Assembly (NCBI RefSeq): GCF_900156255.1
Contig: NZ_FTMK01000009.1
Span: 1-64,000, forward strand
Source of the DNA: Paracoccus thiocyanatus
GTDB taxonomy: Bacteria; Pseudomonadota; Alphaproteobacteria; Rhodobacterales; Rhodobacteraceae
Direction: 5' to 3'
Length of the DNA: 64,000 bases
The translations under genes and the position numbers were made by a program. The notes below the pieces were generated by a model, which had not been told where the DNA came from, searched no databases, and was given only the letters and a program-made list of their open reading frames with translations. This document shows, piece by piece, positions 52,831 through 61,744 of this stretch (its first letter is position 1; each line of letters opens with the position of its first letter).

Positions 52831-54198
52831 ATGAAACTCTCTGTCCGTCCCCTTGTCTTTCTGCTCAGCCTGGCCCTGGCCGTGCTGCTGGCCGTCGGCC
52901 CGATCCCCCAGCCCCTTGGCCGAAACGCCGCCGTGGTGCTGGTCACGCTGTCCTTGTGGAGCACCGGGCTGGTGCCGCCCTTCCTGACCTCGCTGATCTT
53001 TTTTGCTGCGGTGCTGATCCCCGGCCTGGCCCCGCCGGACCTGGTCTTTGCCGGCTTCGGCTCGGCCGCGGTCTGGCTGATCGTGTCGGGCTTCGTCATC
53101 GGGGCGGCGATCACCGGCTCGGGACTGGGCGGCCGCATCGCGGGGGTGCTGGCGCCGCTGGTCGGCAGCAGCTATCTGCGGCTGATCCTGGTGATGACGC
53201 TGGCGGCCATGGCACTGGGTTTCGTCATGCCGTCGTCGGTCGGGCGGGCCGTGGTGCTGGTGCCGGTCGGCATGGCGCTGGCGGAACGGCTGGGGCTGCA
53301 CCAGGGATCGAACGGGCGCATCGGCCTGGCCGTGGCGCTGACCCTGGCCTGCAACATGCCCAGTTTCGCCATCCTGCCGTCGAACATCCCCAACATGATC
53401 CTGGCCGGCGCGGCCGAGGGGCAGCACGGCGTCACCTTTGGCTATATGTCCTATCTGGTGCTGCACTACCCGGTGCTGGGGATCGTGAAATCCCTGCTGA
53501 CCGTGGCGCTGGTCGTCGCGCTTTTCCCCGCCCAGGTCGTCCCCGCCGCGGGGGCGATCGTCGACCGTCCGCCGATTTCCGCGGCCGAGCGCCGGGTGGC
53601 GCTGATCCTGGCGGGCACGCTGGCGCTGTGGATGACCGACCGGCTGCACGGGATCGGCCCCGCCTGGATCGGCATTGCGACGGCGGCGCTGCTGTTGATG
53701 CCGCGCCTTGGCGCGGTGCCGCCCAAGCAGTTCAACGCCTCGGTCGATTTCGGCATGGTGCTGTTCGTCGCGGGCGCGCTGGCGCTGGGGGCGGTCGTCA
53801 ACGCCTCGGGCCTGGGCAATGTGCTGGGCGGCGCGCTGCGCGACTGGCTGCCGCTGCAAGAGGGTGCGAGTTTCGTGAATTTCCTGTCCCTTACCGCCAT
53901 GTCGGGGCTGATGGGGCTGATCACCACCAATCCCGGCGTGCCGACCGTGCTGACGCCGATGGCGCCGGATCTGGCGCTGGCGACCGGGCTGTCGCTCAAG
54001 GCGGTGCTGATGACCCAGGTGGTCGGCTTTGCCACGGTGATCTTTCCCTATCAGGTCGGGCCGTTCGTGCTGGCGATGCAGCTTTCGGGCGAAAGGCTGG
54101 GCCATGTGCTGCGCATCACCCTGCCGCTGGCGGTGCTGACCTTCGTGGTGCTGATGCCGCTGGACTGGCTGTGGTGGCGGCTGCTGGGCTGGCTATAG
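52831..54198 (+). CDS. DASS-type anion/dicarboxylate symporter
   Basis: A 455-residue inner-membrane transporter with about 12 hydrophobic helices, from the divalent anion:sodium symporter (SLC13/CitT) group. Two hairpin-like repeats with Ser-Asn/Thr-Asn motifs are visible: LPSNIPNMILAG near 195 and LITTNPGVPTVLTP near 375. A dicarboxylate, citrate or sulfate are candidate substrates. Probably controlled by the divergent AraC regulator. Confidence 0.85.
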   Translation: MKLSVRPLVFLLSLALAVLLAVGPIPQPLGRNAAVVLVTLSLWSTGLVPPFLTSLIFFAAVLIPGLAPPDLVFAGFGSAAVWLIVSGFVIGAAITGSGLGGRIAGVLAPLVGSSYLRLILVMTLAAMALGFVMPSSVGRAVVLVPVGMALAERLGLHQGSNGRIGLAVALTLACNMPSFAILPSNIPNMILAGAAEGQHGVTFGYMSYLVLHYPVLGIVKSLLTVALVVALFPAQVVPAAGAIVDRPPISAAERRVALILAGTLALWMTDRLHGIGPAWIGIATAALLLMPRLGAVPPKQFNASVDFGMVLFVAGALALGAVVNASGLGNVLGGALRDWLPLQEGASFVNFLSLTAMSGLMGLITTNPGVPTVLTPMAPDLALATGLSLKAVLMTQVVGFATVIFPYQVGPFVLAMQLSGERLGHVLRITLPLAVLTFVVLMPLDWLWWRLLGWL

Positions 54199-54258
54199 GG
54201 CGCGGCGCGCGGCGCGGGTCTTGCGGTTCGCGGCCGCAATCCCGGACGCACCGGCGGC

Positions 54259-55188
54259 CTAGCCCTTGGCAATCCAGTGGATGACGACGGGGACGGTGGC
54301 GATGCTGGCCGCGGTCGAGATCACGATCGCGGCCGAGACGCGCTGCACGCCCGCGCCGAAATATTGCGCAAGGATATAGACATTGCCCGCCACCGGCAGG
54401 CTGGCGGCGGCGATCATCACCCCTGCCGCATAGGGTTCGACGCCAAAGACCGCCAGCGCGGCCACGCCCACCGCCAGCGGGTGCAGCACCAGCTTGGCAA
54501 AGCCCAGCCACAGCGCCGGGCCCATCCGCTCGGCCACGCGGCCGGCAAGGCTGGCCCCGATGGCAAACAATGCCCCCGGCGTGGCCGAGGCGCCCAAAAG
54601 CGCCAGGAATTCGTCCAGCGGCGCCGGCATCGGCAGGCGCAGCCCGCCCCAGGCCAGGCCCGCCAGCATCGAGACGATCATCGGGTTCGAGACGATCCCC
54701 CGCAACAAGGGCCAAAGCGTCGCCAGCCGCACCCGCCCCTGGCGCGCGCAAGTGGCGATCAGGGTGATGAGCGTTGAAAACACCACCAGGTCGATGGTCA
54801 GCACCATCAGCACCGGCCCGATGGCGCGTTCGCCCAGCAGAACGACCAGCATCGGCACGCCCAGGAAGCCGGTATTGCCGATTATCGCGGTATGTGCCTC
54901 CATCGCCGCAGTTACGAGCGGCTGGCGCCGCCAGCGCGCCACCGCGAAACCCAGCGCCCAAAGCCCGGCCGAGCCGCAAAGATAGGCCAGGGCAAAGGCC
55001 GGGTCGAACAGCCGCCCCATGTCCAGCGTCGCGGCAAAGCGGAACAGCATGGCCGAAAGCGCGAAATAGAAGACGAATTTCGTCAGCCAGCCGGTCGCCT
55101 CGGCCGGAAAGAAGCGCGTGCGCCCGGCCAGCCAGCCCGTGCCGATAAGCAAGAAGAACGGCAGGGTCTTCAGAAAGATTGCCAGCAT
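54259..55188 (-). CDS. AEC-family transporter (auxin efflux carrier type)
   Basis: A 309-residue membrane protein with ten predicted helices in two halves. Typical phrases are GWLAGRTRFFPAEATGWLTKFVFYFALSAMLFRF near the start and TAIIGNTGFLGVPMLVVLLGE near 95. AEC carriers in bacteria transport malate, malonate and similar acids; substrate unknown. Starts at the stop of the TusA-like gene, so it is the last gene of the DUF2478-TusA-AEC run. Confidence 0.87.
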   Translation of the reverse strand: MLAIFLKTLPFFLLIGTGWLAGRTRFFPAEATGWLTKFVFYFALSAMLFRFAATLDMGRLFDPAFALAYLCGSAGLWALGFAVARWRRQPLVTAAMEAHTAIIGNTGFLGVPMLVVLLGERAIGPVLMVLTIDLVVFSTLITLIATCARQGRVRLATLWPLLRGIVSNPMIVSMLAGLAWGGLRLPMPAPLDEFLALLGASATPGALFAIGASLAGRVAERMGPALWLGFAKLVLHPLAVGVAALAVFGVEPYAAGVMIAAASLPVAGNVYILAQYFGAGVQRVSAAIVISTAASIATVPVVIHWIAKG

Positions 55189-55436
55189 CAGTCCGCGGCG
55201 ATGGCGCAGGCCGGGCCGCGCTCAATGATATATTCGGTCTCGCCGGGGGCAATGTCGCGCCGGGCGATCAGCCGGTGGCCGGCTTCGGCGCAGAAATGCG
55301 GCACGTCTATCACCGCGGCGGGATCGGTCGCCAAAAGCGCGACCCGGCTGCCCTGCGGCAGCGCCATCAGCCGCTTGCGCAGCCGCAGCACCGGCAGGGG
55401 GCAGATAAGACCGCGCGCGTCGATCTGCACGGTCAT
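55188..55436 (-). CDS. TusA/SirA-like sulfur-carrier protein
   Basis: An 82-residue protein of the TusA family. The sulfur-carrying cysteine is in the canonical CPxP motif: DARGLICPLPVLRLRKRL, Cys12. The rest of the small alpha/beta fold is present (VALLATDPAAVIDVPHFCAEAGHRL). Such proteins pass persulfide sulfur to tRNA, molybdenum cofactor or other sulfur pathways. ATG 55436 overlaps the DUF2478 stop (ATGA). Which pathway it serves is unknown; the DUF2478 partner hints at molybdenum. Confidence 0.88.
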   Translation of the reverse strand: MTVQIDARGLICPLPVLRLRKRLMALPQGSRVALLATDPAAVIDVPHFCAEAGHRLIARRDIAPGETEYIIERGPACAIAAD

Positions 55437-55948
55437 GCGGCGGTATCCGCCAGCCGAGCGCGGCACCAGTCGTCGATCCGGTCGGCGCAGACCGGCTGGG
55501 CCAGGTCGCCGGCAAAGGCGTGAAAGCCGGGCAACTGTTCGTCGGGGACATGCACCAGCACCGGAATGCCGGCGGCCAGCGCGCGGGCGATGGTTTCGCG
55601 AAAGCCGCGGCCAAAGCATTCCTGCTTGCCGAACTTGTTGACGATCATCAGGTCGGCGCCACGCGCCAGCACCGATTCGGTGCGGGCGACGGCCTGGGCC
55701 AGCGCGCCGGTATCCAGCCGGCAGCCCTGCGAGCCGAGCCCGAGCGACTGGGTGATGCGCACCGGCAGGCCGTCATCGCCCAGGATGCGCAGGTCCATGT
55801 CGCAATCGCAGCCGGGGCTGGTCTCGGTGTTGATCTGCACTGCGCCGGCCAGCCGCATCCCGGCCGCGGCAAGCCGTTCGGCCGCGGCGGTCAGCAGCCG
55901 GTCGCCGGCGCCCGGCGTCTGGTCCTGGATGGTGACGAAACCCAGCAT
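55433..55948 (-). CDS. DUF2478-family protein
   Basis: A 171-residue protein of the DUF2478 family, NTPase-like in fold, often near molybdenum genes. A family phrase is DLMIVNKFGKQECFGRGFRETIARALAAGIPVL near 100-135. A short cysteine motif SPGCDCDMDLRIL near 45 could bind a metal or sulfur. ATG 55948 is chosen because AAAGGAA lies 7 bases upstream; the frame continues to 55990. Coupled to the TusA-like gene by a 4-base overlap. Confidence 0.8.
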   Translation of the reverse strand: MLGFVTIQDQTPGAGDRLLTAAAERLAAAGMRLAGAVQINTETSPGCDCDMDLRILGDDGLPVRITQSLGLGSQGCRLDTGALAQAVARTESVLARGADLMIVNKFGKQECFGRGFRETIARALAAGIPVLVHVPDEQLPGFHAFAGDLAQPVCADRIDDWCRARLADTAA

Positions 55949-56001
55949 GGCGGTTCCTTTCATGGCGGCCAGCATAGTCCCTGGGCGCACCGGCGCAATA
56001 T

Positions 56002-56026
56002 TGAGTATTTGGAAAACGGTGAAAGC
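56002..56026 (+). repeat. Intergenic repeat, copy 6 (single arm)
   Basis: TGAGTATTTGGAAAACGG followed by TGAAAGC, an almost perfect match to the core. It lies just past the cobA stop (56035) on its downstream side. Confidence 0.65.
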
Positions 56027-56034
56027 GGCCGAGG

Positions 56035-56769
56035 TCAGTTCCCCTCGGCCAGCGGGCCATAGAGGATCAGCGCCGGATGCGGGCTGGGGCCTTCGGTCGC
56101 CAGTTGCTGGGCCAAGGCCGCCACGGTGCTGCGGACCAGGCGCTGGTGGGGGTGGCCCACCGCCTCGGCCAGCAGGGCGGGGGTGTCGGGGGGCAGGCCG
56201 TTTTCGGCCAGCAGCGCCGCCATGCGCGGGAAGGTGCGCTGGCCCATGAAGACCACGGTGGTGGCCTGCGGATCGGCCAGGGCGGCCCAGTTCTGGTCCT
56301 GGGGCAGCCCGCCGGTCACATCGGCGCCGGTGACGAATTGCAGCCGCCGCGCGGTCTGGCGGCGGGTCAGCGGCAACCCGGCCACGGCGGCCGCCGCAAC
56401 GGCCGAGGGCACGCCGGGCACGATCTGGAACGGGATCGCGTGGCGGCGCAGGGCCGTCAGTTCTTCCTCCAGCCGGCCGAAAATGCCGGAATCGCCGGAT
56501 TTCAGCCGCACCACATGCTTGCCGGCGCCGGCATGTTCGACCAGCAGCGCGTTCACATGGTCCTGCTTGGCCGAAGGCCGGCCGGCGCGCTTGCCGACGC
56601 CGATGCGCTGCGCCTGCGGCCCGGCCAGGTCCAGCACCGGCCCCGAGGCGAGGTCGTCGTAAAGCACCACATCCGCCTGGGCCAGCAGCCGGGCGGCGCG
56701 CAGGGTCAGAAGCTCGGGGTCGCCGGGACCCGAGGAAACGAAGCTGACAAGACCGATCCGTTCACGCAT
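56035..56769 (-). CDS. cobA: Uroporphyrinogen-III C-methyltransferase (CobA/SUMT type)
   Basis: SAM-dependent enzyme that methylates uroporphyrinogen III twice to precorrin-2, the branch point to siroheme, heme d1 and cobalamin. It has 244 residues. Signatures are [19 protein letters not shown] near 11, [19 protein letters not shown] near 87, and a second domain with [11 protein letters not shown] near 145. ATG 56769 leaves 102 bases to the divergent pyrB. No other tetrapyrrole-branch gene adjoins it. Confidence 0.9.
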   Translation of the reverse strand: MRERIGLVSFVSSGPGDPELLTLRAARLLAQADVVLYDDLASGPVLDLAGPQAQRIGVGKRAGRPSAKQDHVNALLVEHAGAGKHVVRLKSGDSGIFGRLEEELTALRRHAIPFQIVPGVPSAVAAAAVAGLPLTRRQTARRLQFVTGADVTGGLPQDQNWAALADPQATTVVFMGQRTFPRMAALLAENGLPPDTPALLAEAVGHPHQRLVRSTVAALAQQLATEGPSPHPALILYGPLAEGN

Positions 56770-56871
56770 GACCTGGCGATGCGGCAAAATCCGCGCCAAG
56801 GCAAGGGGCTGCTTGCCGGCTGCCCCACCATTTGCCATAGAGGGCGCGACCGCGACCTTGGGGATCAAGCC

Positions 56872-57831
56872 ATGTTCCGTGCCCGCCATCTTCTGGGGAT
56901 CGAGCCGCTCGCCCCCCCCGAAATCACCACGCTTCTTGACCTGGCCGAGACCTATGTCGACCTGAACCGCCGCACGGTCAAGCATTCCGACGCCCTGGCC
57001 GGGATGACGCAGATCAACATGTTCTTCGAGGCCTCGACCCGCACCCAGTCCAGCTTCGAGCTGGCCGGCAAGCGGCTGGGCGCCGACGTGATGAACATGG
57101 CGATGCAAAGCAGTTCGGTGAAAAAGGGCGAGACGCTGATCGACACCGCGCTGACGCTGAACGCCATGCATCCGGACCTGCTGGTGGTGCGCCATCCGCA
57201 ATCGGGCGCGGTGGACCTTTTGGCGCAAAAGGTGAATTGTGCGGTGCTGAACGCCGGCGACGGCCGGCACGAGCATCCGACGCAGGCGCTGTTGGACGCG
57301 CTGACCATCCGCCGCGCCAAGGGGCGGCTGCACCGGCTGACCGTGGCGATCTGCGGCGACATTGCCCATAGCCGGGTCGCGCGCTCGAACCTGATCCTGC
57401 TGGGCAAGATGGAGAACCGGCTGCGGCTGGTCGGCCCGGCGACGCTGATGCCCTCGGGCGCGCGGGACTGGGGCTGCGAGGTCCATGAGGACATGCGCGA
57501 GGGGCTGAAGGGCGCCGATGTGGTGATGATGCTGCGCTTGCAGAAAGAGCGGATGGACGGCGGTTTCATCCCCTCGGAACGGGAATATTACCACCGCTGG
57601 GGGCTGGACGCCGAAAAGCTGGCCCTGGCGGCGCCGGATGCCATCGTCATGCATCCCGGCCCGATGAATCGCGGGGTCGAGATCGACGGCACCATCGCTG
57701 ACGACATCAACCGCTCGGTGATCCAGGACCAGGTGGAAATGGGCGTCGCCGTGCGCATGGCGGCGATGGACCTGCTGGCGCGCAACCTGCGCGCCGAGCG
57801 GGGCCGTGCGGCGGCGGAGATGATGGCATGA
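56872..57831 (+). CDS. pyrB: Aspartate carbamoyltransferase catalytic chain
   Basis: Joins carbamoyl phosphate and aspartate in pyrimidine synthesis. It has 319 residues. The carbamoyl phosphate site is [22 protein letters not shown] near 51 (STRT). Further residues: [12 protein letters not shown] near 135 and [12 protein letters not shown] near 260. No pyrI regulatory chain gene is near; instead a PyrC-like gene overlaps the end (ATGA), the arrangement of Pseudomonas-type ATCase complexes. Confidence 0.95.
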   Translation: MFRARHLLGIEPLAPPEITTLLDLAETYVDLNRRTVKHSDALAGMTQINMFFEASTRTQSSFELAGKRLGADVMNMAMQSSSVKKGETLIDTALTLNAMHPDLLVVRHPQSGAVDLLAQKVNCAVLNAGDGRHEHPTQALLDALTIRRAKGRLHRLTVAICGDIAHSRVARSNLILLGKMENRLRLVGPATLMPSGARDWGCEVHEDMREGLKGADVVMMLRLQKERMDGGFIPSEREYYHRWGLDAEKLALAAPDAIVMHPGPMNRGVEIDGTIADDINRSVIQDQVEMGVAVRMAAMDLLARNLRAERGRAAAEMMA

Positions 57832-59099
57832 TCCTGCACTTTCAAAACGCCCGCCTGATCGACCCCGAGGCGCAATCGGTCGGCGAGGGCTCGCTGACCG
57901 TCCGCGACGGACGGATCGAGGCCCTGGGCACTGATGCCCCGCAAGGCGCCGAGCTGATCGACTGCGGCGGCAAATGCCTCGCCCCCGGCCTGGTCGACTG
58001 GGGCGTCAAGATCGGCGAGCCGGGCGAGCGGCACAAGGAAAGCTTCCGCAGCGCCGGCCGGGCGGCGGCGGCGGGCGGCGTGACCACGGTGATCGCCCGC
58101 CCCGACACGCTGCCGCCGATCGACGCGCCGGAATCGCTGGAATTCGCCACCCGCCGCGCCGCCGACGCGCCGGTGAACATCCGCCACATGGCGGCGCTGA
58201 CCCGCGGCCGCGAAGGACGCGAGATGGTCGAGATGGGCTTTCTGCAGGACGCGGGCGCCGTCGCCTTCACCGACGGGGTGCGGGTGGTTTCCGACACCCG
58301 ACTGCTGTCGCGCTGCATGACCTATGCCCGCGGGCTGGGCGCCCTGATCGTCGGCCATCCGCAGGAACCGGGCCTGTCCAGGGGGGCCGCGGCGACCGGC
58401 GGCAAGTTCGCCTCGCTCTACGGCCTGCCGGCGGTCTCGCCCATGGCCGAGGTGATGGGGCTCGACCGCGACCTGGCGCTGGTGGCGATGACCGGCGCGC
58501 GCTATCACGCCGACCAGATCACCGTCGCGGCCAGCCTGCCGGCGCTGCGGCGTGCGCGCGAAGGTGGGCTGGACGTCAGTGCCGGCATCTCGATCCACCA
58601 CCTGACGCTGAACGAATATGACGTCGGCGGCTATCGCACCTTCTTCCGCTTTACCCCGCCGCTGCGGTCCGAGGACGACCGGCTGGCCATGGTCGAGGCG
58701 GTGGCCGATGGGCTGATCGACGTGATCGCCAGCTTCCACACGCCGCAGGACGAAGAAAGCAAGCGCCTGCCCTTTGCCGAGGCGGCGCCGGGCGCGGTGG
58801 GGCTGCAAACCCTGTTGCCGGCGGCGATGCGGCTTTACCACCAGGGCGGGCTGAGCCTGCCGCAGCTTTGGCGGGCGATGGCGCTCAATCCGGCGCGGCG
58901 GCTGGGCCTGCCGGGTGGGCGGCTTGCGGCGGGCGCGCCGGCCGATCTGGTGCTGTTCGACCCCGACGCGCCCTTCGTGCTGGACCGCTTCACCTTGCTG
59001 TCGAAGTCCAAGAACACCCCCTTCGACGGGGCGCGGATGGAGGGCCGGGTGCTGGGCACCTGGGTCGCCGGCTGCCGCGTCTTCGGAGAGGCGGCATGA
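57828..59099 (+). CDS. pyrC': Dihydroorotase-like protein PyrC', probably without catalysis
   Basis: A 423-residue amidohydrolase-fold protein coupled to pyrB. It keeps dihydroorotase landmarks ([66 protein letters not shown]-like end). But the metal-binding His-x-His is gone: [14 protein letters not shown] has Gly59 and Lys61 where the family has DxHxH. The final catalytic Asp (TDHAPH) is replaced in IASFHTPQ. In Pseudomonas a similar inactive PyrC' holds the PyrB dodecamer together. I infer the same structural role here; a true dihydroorotase should be elsewhere. Confidence 0.85.
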   Translation: MILHFQNARLIDPEAQSVGEGSLTVRDGRIEALGTDAPQGAELIDCGGKCLAPGLVDWGVKIGEPGERHKESFRSAGRAAAAGGVTTVIARPDTLPPIDAPESLEFATRRAADAPVNIRHMAALTRGREGREMVEMGFLQDAGAVAFTDGVRVVSDTRLLSRCMTYARGLGALIVGHPQEPGLSRGAAATGGKFASLYGLPAVSPMAEVMGLDRDLALVAMTGARYHADQITVAASLPALRRAREGGLDVSAGISIHHLTLNEYDVGGYRTFFRFTPPLRSEDDRLAMVEAVADGLIDVIASFHTPQDEESKRLPFAEAAPGAVGLQTLLPAAMRLYHQGGLSLPQLWRAMALNPARRLGLPGGRLAAGAPADLVLFDPDAPFVLDRFTLLSKSKNTPFDGARMEGRVLGTWVAGCRVFGEAA

Positions 59100-59680
59100 G
59101 CCTGATCCTCTGGGCCGTCATCGGCTACCTGCTGGGCTCGGTGCCCTTCGGCATCGTCATCACCCGCGCGCTGGGCCTGGGCGATTTGCGCCAAATCGGC
59201 TCGGGCAATATCGGCGCGACCAATGTGCTGCGCACCGGCAACAAGCCGGCAGCGCTGGCCACGCTGCTTCTGGACAGCGGCAAGGGGGCCATCGCCGTGC
59301 TGCTGGCGCGCTGGCTGGCCGGCCCCGACGCGGCGCTTCTGGCCGGCGCCGCGGCCTTCCTGGGCCACCTGTTCCCGGTCTGGCTGGGCTTTCGCGGCGG
59401 CAAGGGGGTCGCCACCTTTCTGGGCACGCTGCTGGCGCTGGACTGGCGGCTGGGCGTTGCGGCCTGCAGCATCTGGCTGCTGACGGCGGCTGCCGGCCGG
59501 ATATCGTCGCTTTCGGCGCTGGTGGCGGCGGCGCTGACGCCCTTCGTTGCCCTGTGGCTGGACGGCACGCGCATGGCGGCGGTGACGGCGTTCATGGCGG
59601 TGCTGATCTTCATCCGCCACCGGGCGAATATCGCCCGCATCCTGGACGGAACCGAGCCCCGCATAGGTGGCAAGGCCTGA
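59096..59680 (+). CDS. plsY: Glycerol-3-phosphate acyltransferase PlsY
   Basis: Membrane enzyme that transfers the acyl chain from acyl-phosphate to glycerol-3-phosphate, the first step of phospholipid synthesis. It has 194 residues, about five helices. The three motifs are visible: GSVPFGIVITR near 15, IGSGNIGATNVLRTGNK near 35, and FRGGKGVATFLG near 100. ATG 59096 overlaps the pyrC' stop (ATGA). Confidence 0.94.
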   Translation: MSLILWAVIGYLLGSVPFGIVITRALGLGDLRQIGSGNIGATNVLRTGNKPAALATLLLDSGKGAIAVLLARWLAGPDAALLAGAAAFLGHLFPVWLGFRGGKGVATFLGTLLALDWRLGVAACSIWLLTAAAGRISSLSALVAAALTPFVALWLDGTRMAAVTAFMAVLIFIRHRANIARILDGTEPRIGGKA

Positions 59681-59682
59681 TC

Positions 59683-59726
59683 TTCACCGTTTTGAAAATA
59701 CTCCGGGGTCCGGGGCAGAGCCCCGG
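59683..59726 (-). repeat. Intergenic repeat, copy 7, with hairpin
   Basis: TTCACCGTTTTGAAAATACT (59683-59702) is the core on the minus strand. It is followed by the hairpin CCGGGGC-AGA-GCCCCGG (59710-59726). It lies between the convergent plsY and hbd genes, as copies 2 and 4 do between convergent genes. Confidence 0.65.
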
Positions 59727-59740
59727 TCCGGCCGCGCCGC

Positions 59741-60616
59741 TCAGCGCGTCGGCACCGGCTCCTCGCCCGCGTAATCGTAAAAGCCGCGCCCGGTCTTGCG
59801 GCCCAGCCAGCCCGCCTCGACATATTTCACCAGCAGCGGGCAGGGTCGGTATTTGGTGTCCGCCAGCCCCTCGTGCAGCACGTTCATGATCGCCAGGCAG
59901 GTGTCCAGGCCGATGAAATCCGCCAGTTCCAGCGGCCCCATCGGATGATTGGCGCCCAGCTTCATCGACTGGTCGATGGATTTGACCGAGCCGACGCCCT
60001 CGTAAAGCGTATAGACCGCCTCGTTGATCATCGGCATCAGGATGCGGTTGACGATGAAGGCCGGGAAATCCTCGGCGCTGGCCGAGGTCTTGCCGATCTT
60101 CTCGACCACCTCGACCAGGGCCTTGTAGGTTTCTTCGTTGGTGGCGATGCCGCGGATCAGCTCGACAAGCTGCATGACCGGCACCGGGTTCATGAAGTGG
60201 AAGCCCATGAAGCGTTCAGGGCGGTCGGTGCGGCTGGCCAACCGGGTGATCGAGATCGACGAGGTGTTCGAGGTCAGGATCGTTTCCGGCTTCAGATGCG
60301 GCAGCAGGTCCTCGAAGATCGCCTGCTTGACGGTCTCGCGCTCGGTCGCAGCCTCGATGACCAGGTCCGTCCGGCCCAGGTCGGCCAGGGTCATGGTGGT
60401 GGCAATGCGCTTCATCGCTGCCGCCTTGTCCTCGGCCGAAACCTTGCCGCGGCCGACCTGGCGTTCCAGGTTATGGTCGATCTGGGTCAAGGCCCTGTCC
60501 AGCGCCTCGCGCGAGATGTCGGTCAGAATCACGTCATAGCCTGCCAGCGCAAAGACATGCGCAATGCCATTGCCCATCTGCCCGGCGCCGATCACGCCCA
60601 CCGATTGAATCGCCAT
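59741..60616 (-). CDS. hbd: 3-hydroxybutyryl-CoA dehydrogenase
   Basis: Oxidises 3-hydroxybutyryl-CoA with NAD(P) in beta-oxidation, polyhydroxybutyrate turnover or the ethylmalonyl-CoA pathway. It has 291 residues. The NAD site is GVIGAGQMGNGIAHVFALAGYDV near 7; the typical ASRTDRPERFMGFHFMNPVPVMQLVELI (~130) and GANHPMGPLELADFIGLD (~230) follow. Third gene after etfB-etfA on this strand, separated by a 201-base hairpin-rich gap. Confidence 0.94.
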   Translation of the reverse strand: MAIQSVGVIGAGQMGNGIAHVFALAGYDVILTDISREALDRALTQIDHNLERQVGRGKVSAEDKAAAMKRIATTMTLADLGRTDLVIEAATERETVKQAIFEDLLPHLKPETILTSNTSSISITRLASRTDRPERFMGFHFMNPVPVMQLVELIRGIATNEETYKALVEVVEKIGKTSASAEDFPAFIVNRILMPMINEAVYTLYEGVGSVKSIDQSMKLGANHPMGPLELADFIGLDTCLAIMNVLHEGLADTKYRPCPLLVKYVEAGWLGRKTGRGFYDYAGEEPVPTR

Positions 60617-60678
60617 GAACTCATCCTTTCGTCGATCAGCCGGGACGATAGGCGCAAGCGCCCTGGACGTTCAATGCA

Positions 60679-60709
60679 AAAACCGCGCAGCCTGGTGCCG
60701 CGCGGTTTT
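60679..60709 (-). terminator. Strong bidirectional terminator between etfA and hbd
   Basis: AAAACCGCGC and GCGCGGTTTT form a perfect 10-base-pair stem around an 11-base loop, and T-runs follow on both strands. It lies between etfA (stop 60818) and the hbd start (60616) and would end most etfA transcripts. Confidence 0.85.
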
Positions 60710-60747
60710 CAGGTTGTCCTGGTCGGCCCAGGGGGGCTTTGCCCCCC

Positions 60748-60784
60748 GCGACCCCACGGCCCCTTGATGGGGCCGCGGGGTCGC
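60748..60784. repeat. Long nested GC hairpin after etfA
   Basis: GCGACCCC-a-CGGCCCC, loop TTGAT, GGGGCCG-c-GGGGTCGC gives 15 base pairs with one mismatch. The adjacent small hairpin GGGGGGC-TTT-GCCCCCC lies at 60731-60747. Together with 60679-60709, three stem-loops fill the gap between etfA and hbd. Confidence 0.7.
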
Positions 60785-60785
60785 T

Positions 60786-60814
60786 CCCCCCAGGATATTT
60801 GGCCACGAAAGAAG
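60786..60814 (+). repeat. Intergenic repeat, copy 8 (divergent)
   Basis: CCCCCCAGGATATTTGG followed by CCACGAAAGAAG resembles the GGGGATATTTGG..AACGG core with several changes. It lies four bases from the etfA stop codon. Confidence 0.45.
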
Positions 60815-60817
60815 CGA

Positions 60818-61744
60818 TCAGAGCTTGCCGGTCAGTTCCGGCACCACGGTGAACAGGTCGCCCACCAATCCGTAATCGGCGATCTGGAAGATCGGCGCCT
60901 CTTCGTCCTTGTTGATCGCCACGATGACCTTGCTGTCCTTCATCCCCGCAAGGTGCTGGATGGCGCCGGAGATACCGACCGCCACGTAAAGCTCGGGCGC
61001 CACCACCTTGCCGGTCTGGCCGACCTGCCAGTCGTTCGGGGCATAGCCGCTGTCCACCGCCGCGCGCGAGGCACCCACCGCGGCGCCAAGCTTGTCGGCC
61101 AGCGCCTCGATCAGCGCGAAGCTTTCCTGCGAGCCAAGGCCGCGGCCGCCCGAAACCACGCGCCGGGCCGAGCTGAGCTCGGGGCGGTCCGATTGCGCCA
61201 CCTCGTCGGCCAGCCAGGCCGACAGGCCCGGATCGGCCGCCGGGGCGGCGTCGGAGACCGCGGCCGAACCGCCTTCGCCCGCCGCCTCGAAGCTGGCGGT
61301 GCGGATGGTGAAGACCTTTTTCGCATCGCGCGACTTCACCACCTGGATGGCGTTGCCGGCATAGATCGGGCGTTCGAACGTGTCCGCGTCGATCACCTTC
61401 GACACATCCGAGATCACCATCGCGTCCAGAAGCGCCGCGACGCGCGGCATGACGTTCTTGGCATCGGTGGTCGCCGGGGCGGCGATATGGTCGTAATCGC
61501 CGGCAAGGCCCACGATCAGCGCCGCCGTCGGTTCGGCCAGGCGGTGGCCGTAGCGTGCATCCTCGGCCACCAGCACCTTGGCGACGCCGGCGATCTCTGC
61601 GGCCTCTTCGGCCGCGGCACGCGCCTGGGCGCCGGCGCAAAGCACCGTGACATCGCCCAAGGCGCCGACCGCGCCCACCGCCTTGGCGGTCGCATCGCGG
61701 TTCAGCGTGCCATTCGTGACTTCTCCAAGCAGCAGAACCGCCAT
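60818..61744 (-). CDS. etfA: Electron transfer flavoprotein alpha subunit
   Basis: Carries electrons from acyl-CoA dehydrogenases to ETF-ubiquinone oxidoreductase. It has 308 residues. The FAD-binding region is the signature [39 protein letters not shown] near 190-230; [29 protein letters not shown] and the [22 protein letters not shown] end complete it. ATG 61744 overlaps the etfB stop by 1 base region (ATGA). Confidence 0.96.
   Translation of the reverse strand: MAVLLLGEVTNGTLNRDATAKAVGAVGALGDVTVLCAGAQARAAAEEAAEIAGVAKVLVAEDARYGHRLAEPTAALIVGLAGDYDHIAAPATTDAKNVMPRVAALLDAMVISDVSKVIDADTFERPIYAGNAIQVVKSRDAKKVFTIRTASFEAAGEGGSAAVSDAAPAADPGLSAWLADEVAQSDRPELSSARRVVSGGRGLGSQESFALIEALADKLGAAVGASRAAVDSGYAPNDWQVGQTGKVVAPELYVAVGISGAIQHLAGMKDSKVIVAINKDEEAPIFQIADYGLVGDLFTVVPELTGKL

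Noticed and set aside
57828-59099. Calling this gene an active dihydroorotase
   Set aside because: The metal-binding His-x-His and the catalytic Asp are missing, so I report it as a probable structural partner of PyrB.
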